A stretch of 64,000 bases of DNA from Piper betle (taxonomy: Eukaryota; Streptophyta; Magnoliopsida; Piperales; Piperaceae): contig JAURVB010006398.1 of the NCBI GenBank assembly GCA_033002965.1, positions 1-64,000 of the forward strand, given 5' to 3'. The position numbers and the translations under genes are program-made. The notes beneath the pieces were generated by a model that did no database searches, had not been told where the DNA came from, and saw only the letters and a program-made list of their open reading frames with translations. Below, piece by piece: positions 33,842 through 45,358 of the stretch (within the stretch, counting starts at the first letter, position 1; every line of letters starts with the position of its first letter).

Positions 33842-36716
33842 TGTAACGACCCGCCCTAACCGGCCAGGGGTTACTCAAAAACATAAATGATGTAACAATA
33901 ACATTCAAGAACATGAATCATAATACGACAAATAAGTCTAGAAATTTATAAGTAATAAAAATAAATCATATTCTGATAGCATGTGACAATACATAAAATA
34001 GATTAACTATGTGAGTACAAAGTCCCACAGTCTCTAACCGTTTCCCATAGCCACATTTTATAACACAAGAGAATAAAAGGAAGTCCAATTTATTATCAAT
34101 TCACCAAACCTAGGTGGGTAAAAGAACCACCAACCACACTTTAATCCTCAGTGTGAAGCTACTCACTTGTGTAGGCAATTCCGCGTTCGTGATAACACCA
34201 CTAAGCAGCATAATTAAATGAAACATGTCAATATAATCCCTATTATCATTTCTCAAGACTTTTAGTAGTTATGAGCCTATGCTGAGCTCCAATTATACTA
34301 GGAGGGTGGTCACCCCATCAAGCTATAATCTCATGCATGCGCACACACGCTATGTGGCCCACGGCCTGTAGTTACCGATATTTGCCATTGACTCACCCTC
34401 TCGATATTGCAAGTGGATAATGAGCCATCTTGCGCCACTATGCCCTATCACCCCTTTTGGCATGGGGGCATGTATTTAGTCTTTCAGGGGTGCTGCCCTA
34501 TGCCAAATTGAGTAAATTCATTGACCCTGATTGCGCTCAGCGCATGGTGGTCGGATATGAACTCAAGTCGACCAAGACTCCCACATAGTAATTTTTTTAA
34601 GGTACGGTCCCCTGTCGGACTGAGTCAATTTCTTAACCCCGGTTGCACTCGGTGCATAGTGGTCAAATCTGGGCTCAGGCCGACCAGGGCTACCAAAAAG
34701 GGAAAATACAACATTTCAAATAATTATACGGACCAGGCGGACCATGACCAACGATCCTAATCTGAACGAGAACATAAAATTATACATACGTATAATTTTA
34801 TTCGAGTGGAAATGCATGCAACTAGATGACTTAAATATATCATTATTAAAATTCGACAACATAAAACATGCAACATTCAACAATATTATATATTAAATTC
34901 TCAACATTTACAACAATCTTGTGAGATAATTAATTATTCATGTAACATAATCATTTAAGTCCTACTTTACATTTTAAATTAATTATCTAAATCATAATTC
35001 ACACTTCACTAATGATAAAATAACTATTACCTCATAAACAAGTATTTAATTACTATTATTAGTATATTTTCCTTTGAGATAATAATTACCTAACCACAAT
35101 CTTGATGATTTAGTTTACGATTTTAATCTTTAATCTCTATCATTATTAATAGAAATTTAATTAATTAACTCGTTCAATTAAATTATTTAAAATAATTTGT
35201 ATTATCCTAATTTAAGGGTACTACTCATACAATTATTTTAAATTATTCAACTCAATAAAGGTTCGAATTTCATTTATTTTTATTATGCTATTTAGGTTCA
35301 ACGCTTGTGATTTTTTTACACAATTATAGTTTAATAACCAATTTTTTACCTTTCTAACTCATTATTAAAATAATCACTTTATCTACCTAGTATTAAATTT
35401 AATATGGTAAAGGTTAAATCTTTATTTCATTAATCATTTACAACCATCCGATTTAAATTAATAGCTTATACTACACCGATTAATTATCAACAGTTTATCA
35501 TTACCGTATTTTTATTACTCATGGCGATTTCGTGCAATAATTAATTAGTTTAGCAACTGTAACCCATAACAATTAGAACAATAATTTTTAAGGATTTATT
35601 ACGAGTTAGTATTATTTTTAACTCGAGCCTGTGTCGAGTCAAGTATTATTTTTGAGTTTGCCACTGGAAGGATTCTTCTTCCCTGACGACCCTTCTCTTC
35701 TCCAAACCTCATCTTGGCACAAAACCAGATCACATCATCCATGCACACAAGCCTCAAGATGACAACTTTCTTGCACCTTGCTACAATTTAGAGGTTCCGC
35801 TACCTCAGGCCGACATCAGACCAGGAAAGATCTGCCACCACTGGATGACGAAGGGAATAGGGTCGTTCTTCCACGTCGGGACGTTTGCCGCCATGATTCC
35901 CAGCGAGGAGATCGTCAGCAGTGGACTGTGCCGACGACAAGAAATGCTATAATGGAACCCCTAATGGAGCTTGTCGATGAAGAACAACCGGCGTCTTTCC
36001 ACCCTCTAAAACTTCCATTACAACACCAGTTTACAGAGGAATGCCACCACCTTTGTCACTCCTTGAAACTCCGCCCACTAACCAAAGCAATTCCACCACC
36101 CATCGGAAACAAGGGTCAAGGTGAGCCAACCCTTCGACCTAGGAGCCAGAGAGGCCATCGGGGGTGTGAGGGGATGCCTTGCAAATTTTTCCTACGATCG
36201 CCCATCTTGCCAAAAATTTTGAACTCGTCAGCCATGGAAAGGATTTCAGTTGTATACAATTCAGTTTAGTTTTTTCTTGTTGATTTAAGACTTTAATTCC
36301 CATGATTATCAAACTTATTATCATTAAATATTTAGGTAACAATTAGGAACGATCCCCATCATCACTACAACCAACGACAATCCTCCAATAGAGAAGAAAA
36401 CAACCCAAAACAATTACCGAAAGGATTAGAAATGACAACAGTTTTTTTATCAACTAGCATTCACCTATACATTTCAAAATATGCATGCATGAAAACTAAG
36501 ACTAGGGAGATAGGGAGGATACCCAAACAAAGAGGAAGCCGGAATTGGTAAGGAAAAGGAGAAGAAGATGAGAAATAGTTGGCTAGGTTGAGGAAGATGC
36601 CCCCCACAAGAAAATGATGGCTAAGGTATGGGAAAACACCCCAACACCAGTATTTAACCAGGTAAAGAATAAAATATAATAATATCTCAATGTTCCATCC
36701 TTCCCAGACCAAGTAA

Positions 36717-36765
<49 letters not shown>

Positions 36766-36769
36766 CAAT
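33842..36769 (-). repeat. Family-A element left LTR
   Basis: It runs from TGTAACGACCCGCCC to TATTACA, about 2.93 kb, and is followed by ATCTCCCCAACTTAG, the reverse of a gypsy polypurine tract. A (TA)n run at 36718-36765 lies just inside its end. A 163-codon frame at 35778-36269 on the other strand is only the LTR read backwards; the equivalent parts of the LTRs at 22017-22450 and 38965-39590 do not keep it open. Confidence 0.85.
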
Positions 36770-36799
36770 CTCCCCAACTTAGAAATATTTCGTCCCCAA

Positions 36800-37246
36800 A
36801 ATACCATAACGGGCAACAGGACAATCATGATTAATTATTTCTTTGGTATCGGTTCATGCTACTACAATTATAAGAATTTTATGCCATGAGTAGGCTAGGG
36901 TATTTCCTTGCCATTTCTTGTTCAGTCTCCCATGTAGCTTTCTCTGACCCCTGATTTTCCCACAATACTTTTACCAAAGGAATTTCCTTGTTCATGAGTG
37001 TCTTCATTTCTCATACCAGGATGTGAATCGGGTTTTCCTCAGAGGTTAAATTTGATTGTAGCTCTAAGTCTTCAAAATTTGTGATTATATGATCCTCATC
37101 TCATACATATTTCTTTAGCATTGACACATAGAAAACATTGTGTACTCAAACTAGGCTTGGTGGCAATGCTAGTCTATATGCATAATTTCTAACTCGATCC
37201 AAGATTGGGAACGGTCCTATGAATCTTGGCTTCAACTTCTCTAATG
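36800..37246 (-). pseudogene. Family-A integrase C-end
   Basis: The minus strand reads LEKLKPRFIGPFPILDRVRN and YAYRLALPPSLV, then a chromo-like tail with KEIPLVKVLW further left. It matches gypsy-1 at 5330-5640. A stop follows PPSLV. About 280 bp of coding DNA expected between here and 39960 is missing around the nested LTR. Confidence 0.85.
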
Positions 37247-39959
37247 TCTTATGAACCGGCCCGGCATTACTTAAAAATATAATTGACGTAACGATAATAT
37301 TCCAGAACATGAATTGAAATACAGCCAATAAGTCTGGCAATATATAATATAAACCATAACAATAAATCATGCTCTCTAAAATATAAAATAACTATCCCAC
37401 AGTCTCGGACCATTTCCCATAGCCACATTTATAACACAAGAGAATAATAAGGAAGTCAAATTTTTATTATCAATTAACCAACCTGAGTAACTTTTATTCT
37501 TCAATCCAAAGCTGCTCACCTACAGAGGCAATTCCGCATTAGTGATAAAACCACTAAGCCACATAATTAAATAAAACAAGTCAATAAAATCCCCATTATT
37601 GTTTCAAGAGTCTTTTAGTTGTTGTGAGCCTATACCGAGCTCGTTATATGCTGGGAGGGGTGGCCACCCCATCCAGCTACCATCCCATGCATGCGCACAG
37701 ACGCTACGTGGCCCACGGCCTATAGTTACCGATATTTGCCATTGACTCACCCTCTCGGTATCACAAGTGCATAATGAGCCGACTTGCGCCACTGCGCCCT
37801 ATCACCACTTTCGGCCTAAGGGCAGGTATTCAATCTTTCATGGGGTGCAGCCCTGCCTAATTGAGTCAACTCCGGTTGCGTTCCAGCGCATGGTGCTCAA
37901 TACTCAAATCGACCAATACTCAGGCTGACCAAGGCTGCCAACAAGGAAAATACAGCATTTCAAATAATTATACAAACCTGGATAGATTGTAAGTCAACTG
38001 GCAGCTGTGACCAATGATCCTAATTTGAACGAGAACATAAAATTATACATAAGTATAATTTTATTCGAGTAGAAATGTGTGCCACTAAATGACTAATATA
38101 CATATATCACTATTAAAATTCAACAATATTAAATATTAAATTATTCATGTGAGATAATCATTTAAATCGTACTTTACATTTTAAATTAATTAACTAAATC
38201 ATAATTAAAACTTAATAACTGATAAAATAATTATCAACTTATAAAAAAATATTTAATTACTATTATTAGTATATTTTCCTTCGATTATAATTTTTAATCG
38301 CTATCATTATTCATAGCATTTAATTAATTAAGTTGTTTGATTAAATTATTTAAAATACTTTGTATTATCCTAATTCAAAGATATTACTAATTATTTTAAA
38401 TTATTCAACTCAATAAAGGTTCGAACCAAATTTATTTTCATTATGCTATTTAGGTTCAACACGTGTGATTTTTACTCGATTATAGTTTAATAACCCATTT
38501 TCTACATTACTCACTCATTATTAAAATAATCACATTATTTACCTAATATTAAATTTAATATGCTAAAAGTAAAATCTTTATTTTATCAATTACATATAAT
38601 CATCTGATTTAAAATTAATCGCTTATTGTACGCAGATAAATTATCGACCGTTTATCATTAATGTATTTTTATTATTTGTGGCGATTTCGTATAATAATTA
38701 ATTAGTTTAGTAACTTTACCCATAATGATTAAAATGATTGTTTTTAAAATTTTATTACGAATTAGTATTATTTTTTAACTCGAGTCGGTATCGAGACAAC
38801 CCATATTTACAAAATTACCATCTTCTTCTTCCCCAACATTATTCTCTTCTCCACCTTCATCTTGCACCCAAAAATAGCCCACTTCCTTCTTCTCCAACCC
38901 TTATCTTAGCACCCAACCCAGATTCACATCCTCCATCAACTTCAATCTTCTCCAACAACCACATTTGAGACCTATGATTCGTGATTTACCGCAGCTATCC
39001 AAGGTGAGCATGTCCTGCACCATGGCGCCTGACTCGTGGCCTGTTCTTCTTCTCCCACCCTCAAGACCCCTCCTTTCTTGCACCTTGCTCCAATTCAGAT
39101 GTTTCACGACCTCAGGCCAGCCTCAAAACAGTAAGGATCCGCCACCTTTGGACGTTGCATGGAATATGGTCGTTCTCCCTCTTCTGCACTTTGCCGCCAT
39201 GAATTCAAGCGAGAAGGTCGTCCACTGTGGACTGTTCTAGCGGCCTGAACTGTTGTGATGGAACCCATGATGTTTTTAACAAAGAATAAATGGCGTCTAC
39301 CCTCTAAAGCTTCCATTACAACATCAATTTCAGAGGATCACCCTCACGTTTGTCCCCCTTGCAATTCCGTCCACAACTAGCTGTAATTCCGCCACCACTT
39401 GGAAACCATAGACATAGTGAGCCCTACCTTCGACCCAGCAGCAAAAGTGGTCATTGGAGTTTGAGGGACTGCCTTGCAATTGTTCTTATGGTCGCCCATC
39501 TTGCTAAAGTTTTAGACTACTCGGCCATGGACAGGATTCCAATTTTCAGGTTAGTTCTTTTCTTTCTTGTTGATTTCAGACTTTAGTTGCATGATTGACA
39601 AGCTTATTATCAATTAAAAATAATATGCATGTAAGAAAATTAAGAAGAGGAAGATAGGAAGGATACCTAAGCAAGGAAGAAGCACCGACAAGGAAGAGGA
39701 GAACTAGGCGGCTAAGGTGAGGAAGACGCCCCTTAAACCAAAAATGACATCCTTCATAAAATAAAATGAAATGATGGCTAGGGTATGTGAAAACACCCAT
39801 ATTTCACTTAACCATGTAACCGGGTAAATAATAAAATGGGTAAATAATTAACCGGCTAGAATTAACCGGGTAAAGAATATAACACATTCGGTCCCTCTCC
39901 GAACCACGTCCGCATCCAATTATTATTATTACTATTATTATTATTTCACAGTCTTTATA
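37247..39959 (-). mobile_element. Nested solo LTR, family A, minus orientation
   Basis: It is similar along its length to 33842-36769, with the same order of blocks (TGGCCCACGGCC near 37710, the AT-rich part 38040-38800, the C-rich leader at 38880-39590). The left edge lacks roughly the last 14 bases of the LTR and the right edge reads GTCTTTATA instead of GTCTTTACA. No target duplication is apparent, and nearby integrase codons are deleted. It splits the integrase gene. Confidence 0.8.
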
Positions 39960-40922
39960 TATTGTAGATAAATTCAACCAAGGCTAAGTGTTTCTCCCAC
40001 TCACCTCCTTAGTCAAGAATGCCAGCTCTCAAAAATCTTCCAAAGTTTGAATAATCCTCTCATTCTGACCATTAGTTTGAGGATGACAAGTTGTACTCAG
40101 CTTGATTTGGGTCCCCATGGCTTTTTGGAAAGCTTCCCAAAAATGTGAGGTGAATAGGTGATCTTGGTCGGAGACTATCTCCTTTGGAATCCCATGCAAC
40201 TTGATAATATTGTCGACATACAATCCTGCCACGCATTCCGCAGTCCTCATTGATTTCGTGGGAATGAAGTGAGCTACCTTAGTTAGTTGGTCCACAACCA
40301 CCCATATGGAGTCATGTTTCTTCTGAGTCCTTGGGAGCTTTGCAATAAAATCGCATGTGACACACTCCCATTTCCAAGTTGGTATTTCTTAAGGTTGCAA
40401 TAGTTCTCTAGGTAGTTAATGTTGGGCTTTGATCTATTGGCAAGTCTGACACTTGGAGACAAAATCCACATCCCTCTTCATCCCAATCCACCAGTAAGTT
40501 TGCTTTAAATCCTGATACATTTTAGTAACTCCAAGGTGTATCTAGAACTTTGAACGATGAGCCTCTTTCAAGATATTCTGCCTCAGTGCATCATTCTTGG
40601 GTACACACAACCTTCCTCTAAATCTGATCACACTATTGGAATCAGCTACAATGTCAGAAGTCTTGTCCAACATTTCATTCAGCTCCTCATTACCCATTTG
40701 TGCTTGCTTAGCACGATCAACTAAATCATTGGAAATAACCAAATTTTCCAAAAACCCTGTTAGTTGCTCCACCGGGTTGATAGCCACCACTTCTGCTGAC
40801 ATGGCCCAAAGTACTAACCTTTGTCCACCTTGCCCTTCCAACTCAACGCGTTTGCTACCACATTCGCTTTCCCTAGGTGGTATAACATTTGGAAGTCGTA
40901 GTTCTTCAAATATTCTATCCAC
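39960..40922 (-). pseudogene. Family-A integrase core and zinc region
   Basis: Minus-strand pieces: 40542-40922 (integrase N-part, with RFRGRLCVPKNDALRQ) and 40029-40301 (core: MVVDQLTKVAHFIPT, EIVSDQDHLFTSHFW, CHPQTNGQNERIIQTLEDF). It continues to EKHLALVEFIYN at about 39965. The aspartates and glutamate of the DDE set are present, while SDRD has become SDQD. Stops near 40500 and a frame change near 40300 separate the parts. Confidence 0.88.
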
Positions 40923-41308
40923 AACCTCTGTCGAAGGTTAAGGTCATTCTGGGGGAAGATATACTTCAAACTCTGCTGGTCAGTGAAGACTTCGAACTGG
41001 GCTCCATACAAGTAGCGTCTCCAAATCTTCAGGGTAAAAACCACTGCTACTAGTTCCAAGTCATGGGTTGCATAATTTTGCTCATGAATCTTTAGTTGAC
41101 AAGAGGCATAGGCTACCACCATACCTTCTTGCATAAGGACACGTCCTAAACCAAACAGAGACGCATCACTGAAGACTACGAATCCTTCCTTACCATTTGG
41201 CAGTGTCAAGACTGGTGTAGTTGTTAGACTCTTCTTTAGAGACTGGAAACTCTCCTCACACTTACTATTCCATTCGAACTTGACTCCCTTCCTTGTGAGC
41301 TTGGTCAT
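40814..41308 (-). pseudogene. Family-A RNase H
   Basis: Open for 164 residues. It includes [35 protein letters not shown] and [14 protein letters not shown], then [14 protein letters not shown], where the usual VADALS aspartate is Asn. It is the best preserved part of this element and is nearly the same as gypsy-1 at 2808-3190 plus 4123-4260. It shares its last bases with the next frame on the same strand because of a frameshift near 40900. Confidence 0.88.
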
Positions 41309-42360
41309 CGGCTATGCTATTAAGGAGAAGTCTTTAATGAATTTCCTATAGTAACTCACTAAACCAAGGAAGCTTCTGATATCAGTGACTGACTGGGGTT
41401 GTGGCCAATCAGTGACCGCTTTCACCTTCGATGGATCCACAGCAACACCGGACTTTGAGATAATATGACCTAGGAAGTTTACCTCCTACCACTAGAAGTC
41501 ACACTTTGAGAGCTTGGTGAATAGTTGATTTTCTCTCAGAACTTGAAGAGTAATGGACAGGTGCTTCACATGTTCTTCATCATTATTTAAATAGACCAGA
41601 ATGTTGTCCACAAACATGATAATAAACTTGTCCAAGTAAGCAAGAAATACTGTGTTCATAAGTGACATAAATGCTGCTGGTGCATTGGTTAGACCAAAAG
41701 GCATAACAAGAAACTCATAATGTCCATACATAGTTCGAAAGCCGTTTTCTGTATATCTGACTCCTTTACTCGCAGCTGGCGATAACCAAACCGCAAGTCT
41801 ATCTTAGAAAATACTCTGGTTATTTTTAGCTGATCAAACAAGTCATCAATCCTCGGTAAGGGGGTACCAATTCTTGGCTGTCACTTGATTGAGTTGTTGA
41901 TAGTCAATACACAGCCGAAGTGATCCATCTTTCTTCTTCACAAAAGGAACAGGGGCTCCCTAGGGTTAAGTACTTGGTCGGATGAAACCTACCTGCAACA
42001 ACTCTTCTAGTTGACTCTTTAACTCCTTGAGTTCTGCTACAGCCATGCAGTATGGTGCTTCAGAAACTGGTGTTACTCCAACTGCTAGGTCAACGGTGAA
42101 CTCCACTACCTACTTAGGAGGTAACCCTGGGAGTTCGTCTGAAAATACAACGGAATTCTACTACCATAGGAATCATGGACAACACTTTGGGTTTTGACTC
42201 AGACTCAACTAAGTTAGCCAAAAAGACTTTACAACCCTCACCAAACAACTCGACTGCCTCACCGATCAACACGATACAAGAAGATGGATCATGCAAAGAC
42301 CCTTGGAAAATGACTACCATCTCACAATTACAAGGTTTTTTCGCCACTCTCTTCCCCTTA
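41309..42360 (-). pseudogene. Family-A reverse transcriptase
   Basis: The open part 41492-41731 shows [20 protein letters not shown] and [16 protein letters not shown]. The second catalytic aspartate of FVDD is Asn (codon at 41603-41605), which would abolish polymerase activity even without the frameshifts. Upstream, RT fingers text ([16 protein letters not shown]) is legible between 41740 and 42000 in other frames. The N-side linker (KPCNCEMVVIFQGSLHDPSS) is at 42114-42347. Confidence 0.88.
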
Positions 42361-42750
42361 CAGTCAAGAAAAGCCTAGTGTGTAGACAACCAGTTCATTC
42401 CCAATAGTACATCATACCTTTTTACCCCATACATGATAAAGTTCCACACATAGGGTTACCCTTTTATATCTAAGGATAGATTAGTCACTCACAAAGTTGT
42501 GACTTCACCGTCTCCCGTTGTAGTAGTGACACTATAGGACATGGATAATGGGGATGCTTGGAGTCCTAACCTCTTAACTATTTTAGATGAAATGAATGAA
42601 TGTGTACACCCCAAATCAAATAAAACATCCACAAAGACTCCTTCGATTAGAATTTACCTCGGATAGTGTGATCATCCTCCTCAATGTCGCCGACTTCAAC
42701 TGCATAGAGTTTCGCCTCCCCTTTATCTGTCGGTTGTGCAGGTGGCGGGT
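42361..42750 (-). pseudogene. Family-A aspartic protease
   Basis: The minus strand gives the retropepsin region, with the active-site text LFDLGCTHSFIS in one frame near 42600-42640 and the tail DVLLGMNWLSTH near 42390-42420. Stops and frame shifts separate them. It aligns with gypsy-1 410-688 and 1727-1800, which fixed the insertion site of the TRIM array there. Confidence 0.8.
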
Positions 42751-43859
42751 AGCAAATAGGAGCTGGTGCCTTCCCTTTCTCAGGCTACTCCTATTGTTGC
42801 TTCAAAGGCTGATGACACTCCATCTGTATGTGTCCTGTCCTTCCGCAATTGTAGCACCTACGAGGCTCCCTACATTTCCCTGAATTCATCTTGTTGCAAC
42901 TGTGACATCGCCTCAACGGGGTATCCTCAAACTTTCTTTTAAGGTTCCCCTCATACTCAACTGTGACATCGCCTCAACTACTTCTGTGCATGGTCATACT
43001 CGAACACCAATTCCTAAGTAGTGGCTGAATCGAACAACTTGGTTATCATACTCCTCGGCGCTATAGCAATCTTACCCCTCAATTATGGCTTCAATCCCCA
43101 AAAGAATTTGTCAGCTCTAGCCTTATCAGTTGCCAGAATCCCAGGTGCAAAATGCTCCAGTTGTAAGAATTTCTTAGCATATTCTTGGACTGAATCCTCC
43201 CCTGAACTAAATTGGCAAACTCCAATGCTTTCTTCTGGACAACGGGCTCTGGAAAATATTGCCCATTGAAAGCTACTACAAATTCTACCCACGTGATGGA
43301 AGAAATCTCATGTCGATGGAAGGTGGTTTTTTCCATGGATTTCCACAAATAAGATGCTTCCTCCTGAAGCATGCATGTTGCCAACCTCACTTGATGGCGG
43401 TGGGGCATAGATAGAGCCCTAAACACTTTTTCAGTAATGTCTCATCCAGCTCTCCGCTTTCATTGAATCAATCCCTCCAATAAATACCTCAAGTCCATTC
43501 TTCCTGAACTTTTCCACAATATAACGGTCACTATCATCAACAAGTGGCGGCAACACTTGTCGGACCTACCGGTGGCACTGGGTTTGGAAGCTCCCTCGCT
43601 CGCCTGGGTCTGCTAACCCTACCCACCCTTGGGCACTCTTCTGACCACCAGGGGTGATGCTAAGACCCGCTGCTAAGTTTGAGGATCCATTCCCTGCTAC
43701 CACTCCTAGTTACTGCTGAACAATATTTTTAACCACAAAATTTATATTTTTTGAAGCCTGCACCAGTCCCTATATGGCCGTTAGGATCTGGGCCAATACA
43801 TTCTCTGTGTTTGAATTTGACTGAGTAGATTGGTTTAACTGGCTACGTGTGCCTGCCAT
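42751..43859 (-). pseudogene. Family-A gag with zinc knuckle
   Basis: The likely start codon is at 43857-43859 (MAGTRSQLNQST), about 190 bp after the primer site. Capsid text follows: LATCMLQEEASYLWKSME, VVAFNGQYFPEPVVQKKALEF and EYAKKFLQLEHFAPG in two frames (43083-43426). A CCHC knuckle, CYNCGRTGHIQMEC, lies at about 42815-42858 within RRCYNCG. Several stops break the frame, including one in the first 35 codons. Confidence 0.83.
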
Positions 43860-44034
43860 CTGAAATGTCAAATTTTTTCCCATCATGGTTCATTACTATG
43901 TTCTTTTTCAGTTTTGACTTAGGTTTATTAGTGAATGAATTTGTTCTTTAATAACATAAAACATTGGGAAAAGATAAGTATTGGACTTTTCAACAAGGTG
44001 CTTGAGTCATAAAGTGTGAGCTTGTGGGAAACCT

Positions 44035-44047
44035 GGCTTCGATACCA
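44035..44047 (-). other. Family-A primer-binding site
   Basis: On the minus strand it reads TGGTATCGAAGCC, one or two changes from the initiator tRNA-Met site TGGTATCAGAGCC, two bases after the LTR end. The same leader block (TTTTCAACAAGGTGCTTGAG) is found in element C. Confidence 0.8.
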
Positions 44048-44049
44048 CA

Positions 44050-44978
44050 TGTAACGAGCCGCCCTAACCAGCTAGGGGTTACTAAAACATAAATGATGTA
44101 ACAATAGCATTCAAGAACATGAATCATAATATGGCAAATAAGTCTAGAAATTTATAAGTAATAAAAATAAATCATGTTCTCGATAGCATGTGACAAGACA
44201 TAAAATAGATTAACTCGACGAGTACAAAGTCCCACAGTCTCTAACCGTATGCCATAGCCACATTTATAACACAAGATAATAAAATGAGTCCAATTTATTA
44301 TCAATTCACCAAACCTAGGTGGGTAAAGAACCACCAACTACACTTACTCTTCAGTCCGAAGCTGCTCACCCGTGGAGGCAATTCCGCATTAGTGATAAAA
44401 CTACTAAGCCACATAATTAAATGAAACAAGTCAATATAATCCCTATTATCATTTTTCGAGACTTTTAGTAGTTATGAGCCTATGCTGAGCTCCAATTATT
44501 CTGGGAGGGGTGGCCACCCCTCCCAGTGTAATTGGAGCTCAGCATAGGCTCATAACTACTAAAAGTTTCGAGAAATGATAATAGGGATTATATTGACTTG
44601 TTTCATTTAATTATGCGGCTTAGTGGTTTTATCACAAACGCGGAATTACCTCTGCAGGTGAGCAGCTTCGGACTGAGGATTAAAGTATGGTTGGTGGTTC
44701 TTTTACCCACCTAGGTTTGGTGAATTGATAATAAATTGGACTTCCTTTTATTCTCTTGTGTTATAAAATGTGGCTATGAAAAACAGTCAAAGACTGTGGG
44801 ACTTTATACTCACCTAGTTAATCTATTTTATGTCTTGTCACATGCTATCAAAACATGATTTATTTTTATTACTTATAAATTTCTAGAATTATTTGCCGTA
44901 TTACGATTCATGTTCTTGAATGTTATTGTTACATCATTTATGTTTTTGAATAACCCCCGACTAGGGCGGGTCGTTACA
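44050..44978. repeat. Head-to-head LTR palindrome, 465 bp arms
   Basis: Left arm 44050-44513 is the 3' part of the LTR in minus orientation. Right arm 44514-44978 is the same part in plus orientation. The centre is the near-perfect palindrome CTGGGAGGGGTGG / CCACCCCTCCCAG (44501-44526). The single LTR at 37662-37676 already has GGGGTGGCCACCCC at this point. The arms are alike but not identical (for example AACGAGCCGCC versus AACGACCCGCC in the same orientation). Confidence 0.92.
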
Positions 44979-45358
44979 CTAGTGAATGTGTAAAACTTGT
45001 TATGAAATATATTGATGATGTTTAATGCACGGTTAACATGTTTTGTGAATGAATTTGGTAATTTTGAAGTTAGTAAACTTCCAGCCATAGGAATATGAGT
45101 CCTATATGGGTCAAGACCCGATCAGAGATCATGACTTGGAAAATTATGTGATGTTAATGGAATGTGATGCAGTGTGATTTGGTTTTTGATGTGATTCTTT
45201 TTTTGTTATTATATCAATGACGTTGCATTCTGTTGGGTTGTGCATTTCATACATTCATAGTGGCATGCTTTTTCATCTTATGACGCTTATAGTAGGTCCA
45301 TTCCATTTAACTTCGGGTTGACCAAATTAATCAAATTGTGAATCATTTTGATCCCTCG

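Larger units (their letters stand above)
33842..44978 (-). mobile_element. Family-A Ty3/gypsy element with inverted outer ends
   Basis: An 11.1 kb insertion flanked by a perfect CTAGT duplication (33837-33841 and 44979-44983). From left to right: LTR in minus orientation 33842-36769; polypurine tract (reverse) 36770-36784; integrase to gag on the minus strand 36800-43859, interrupted by a nested LTR at 37247-39959; primer site 44035-44047; start of the second LTR 44050-44513; then an inverted LTR end 44514-44978. Both outer edges are therefore the 3' end of the LTR (TGTAACGACCC at left, GGGTCGTTACA at right), which is abnormal. Confidence 0.88.

Noticed and set aside
35778..36269. 163-codon frame on the plus strand
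   Set aside because: It lies within a minus-oriented LTR. Homologous parts of the LTRs at 22017-22450 and 38965-39590 do not keep the frame, so it is not under coding constraint.
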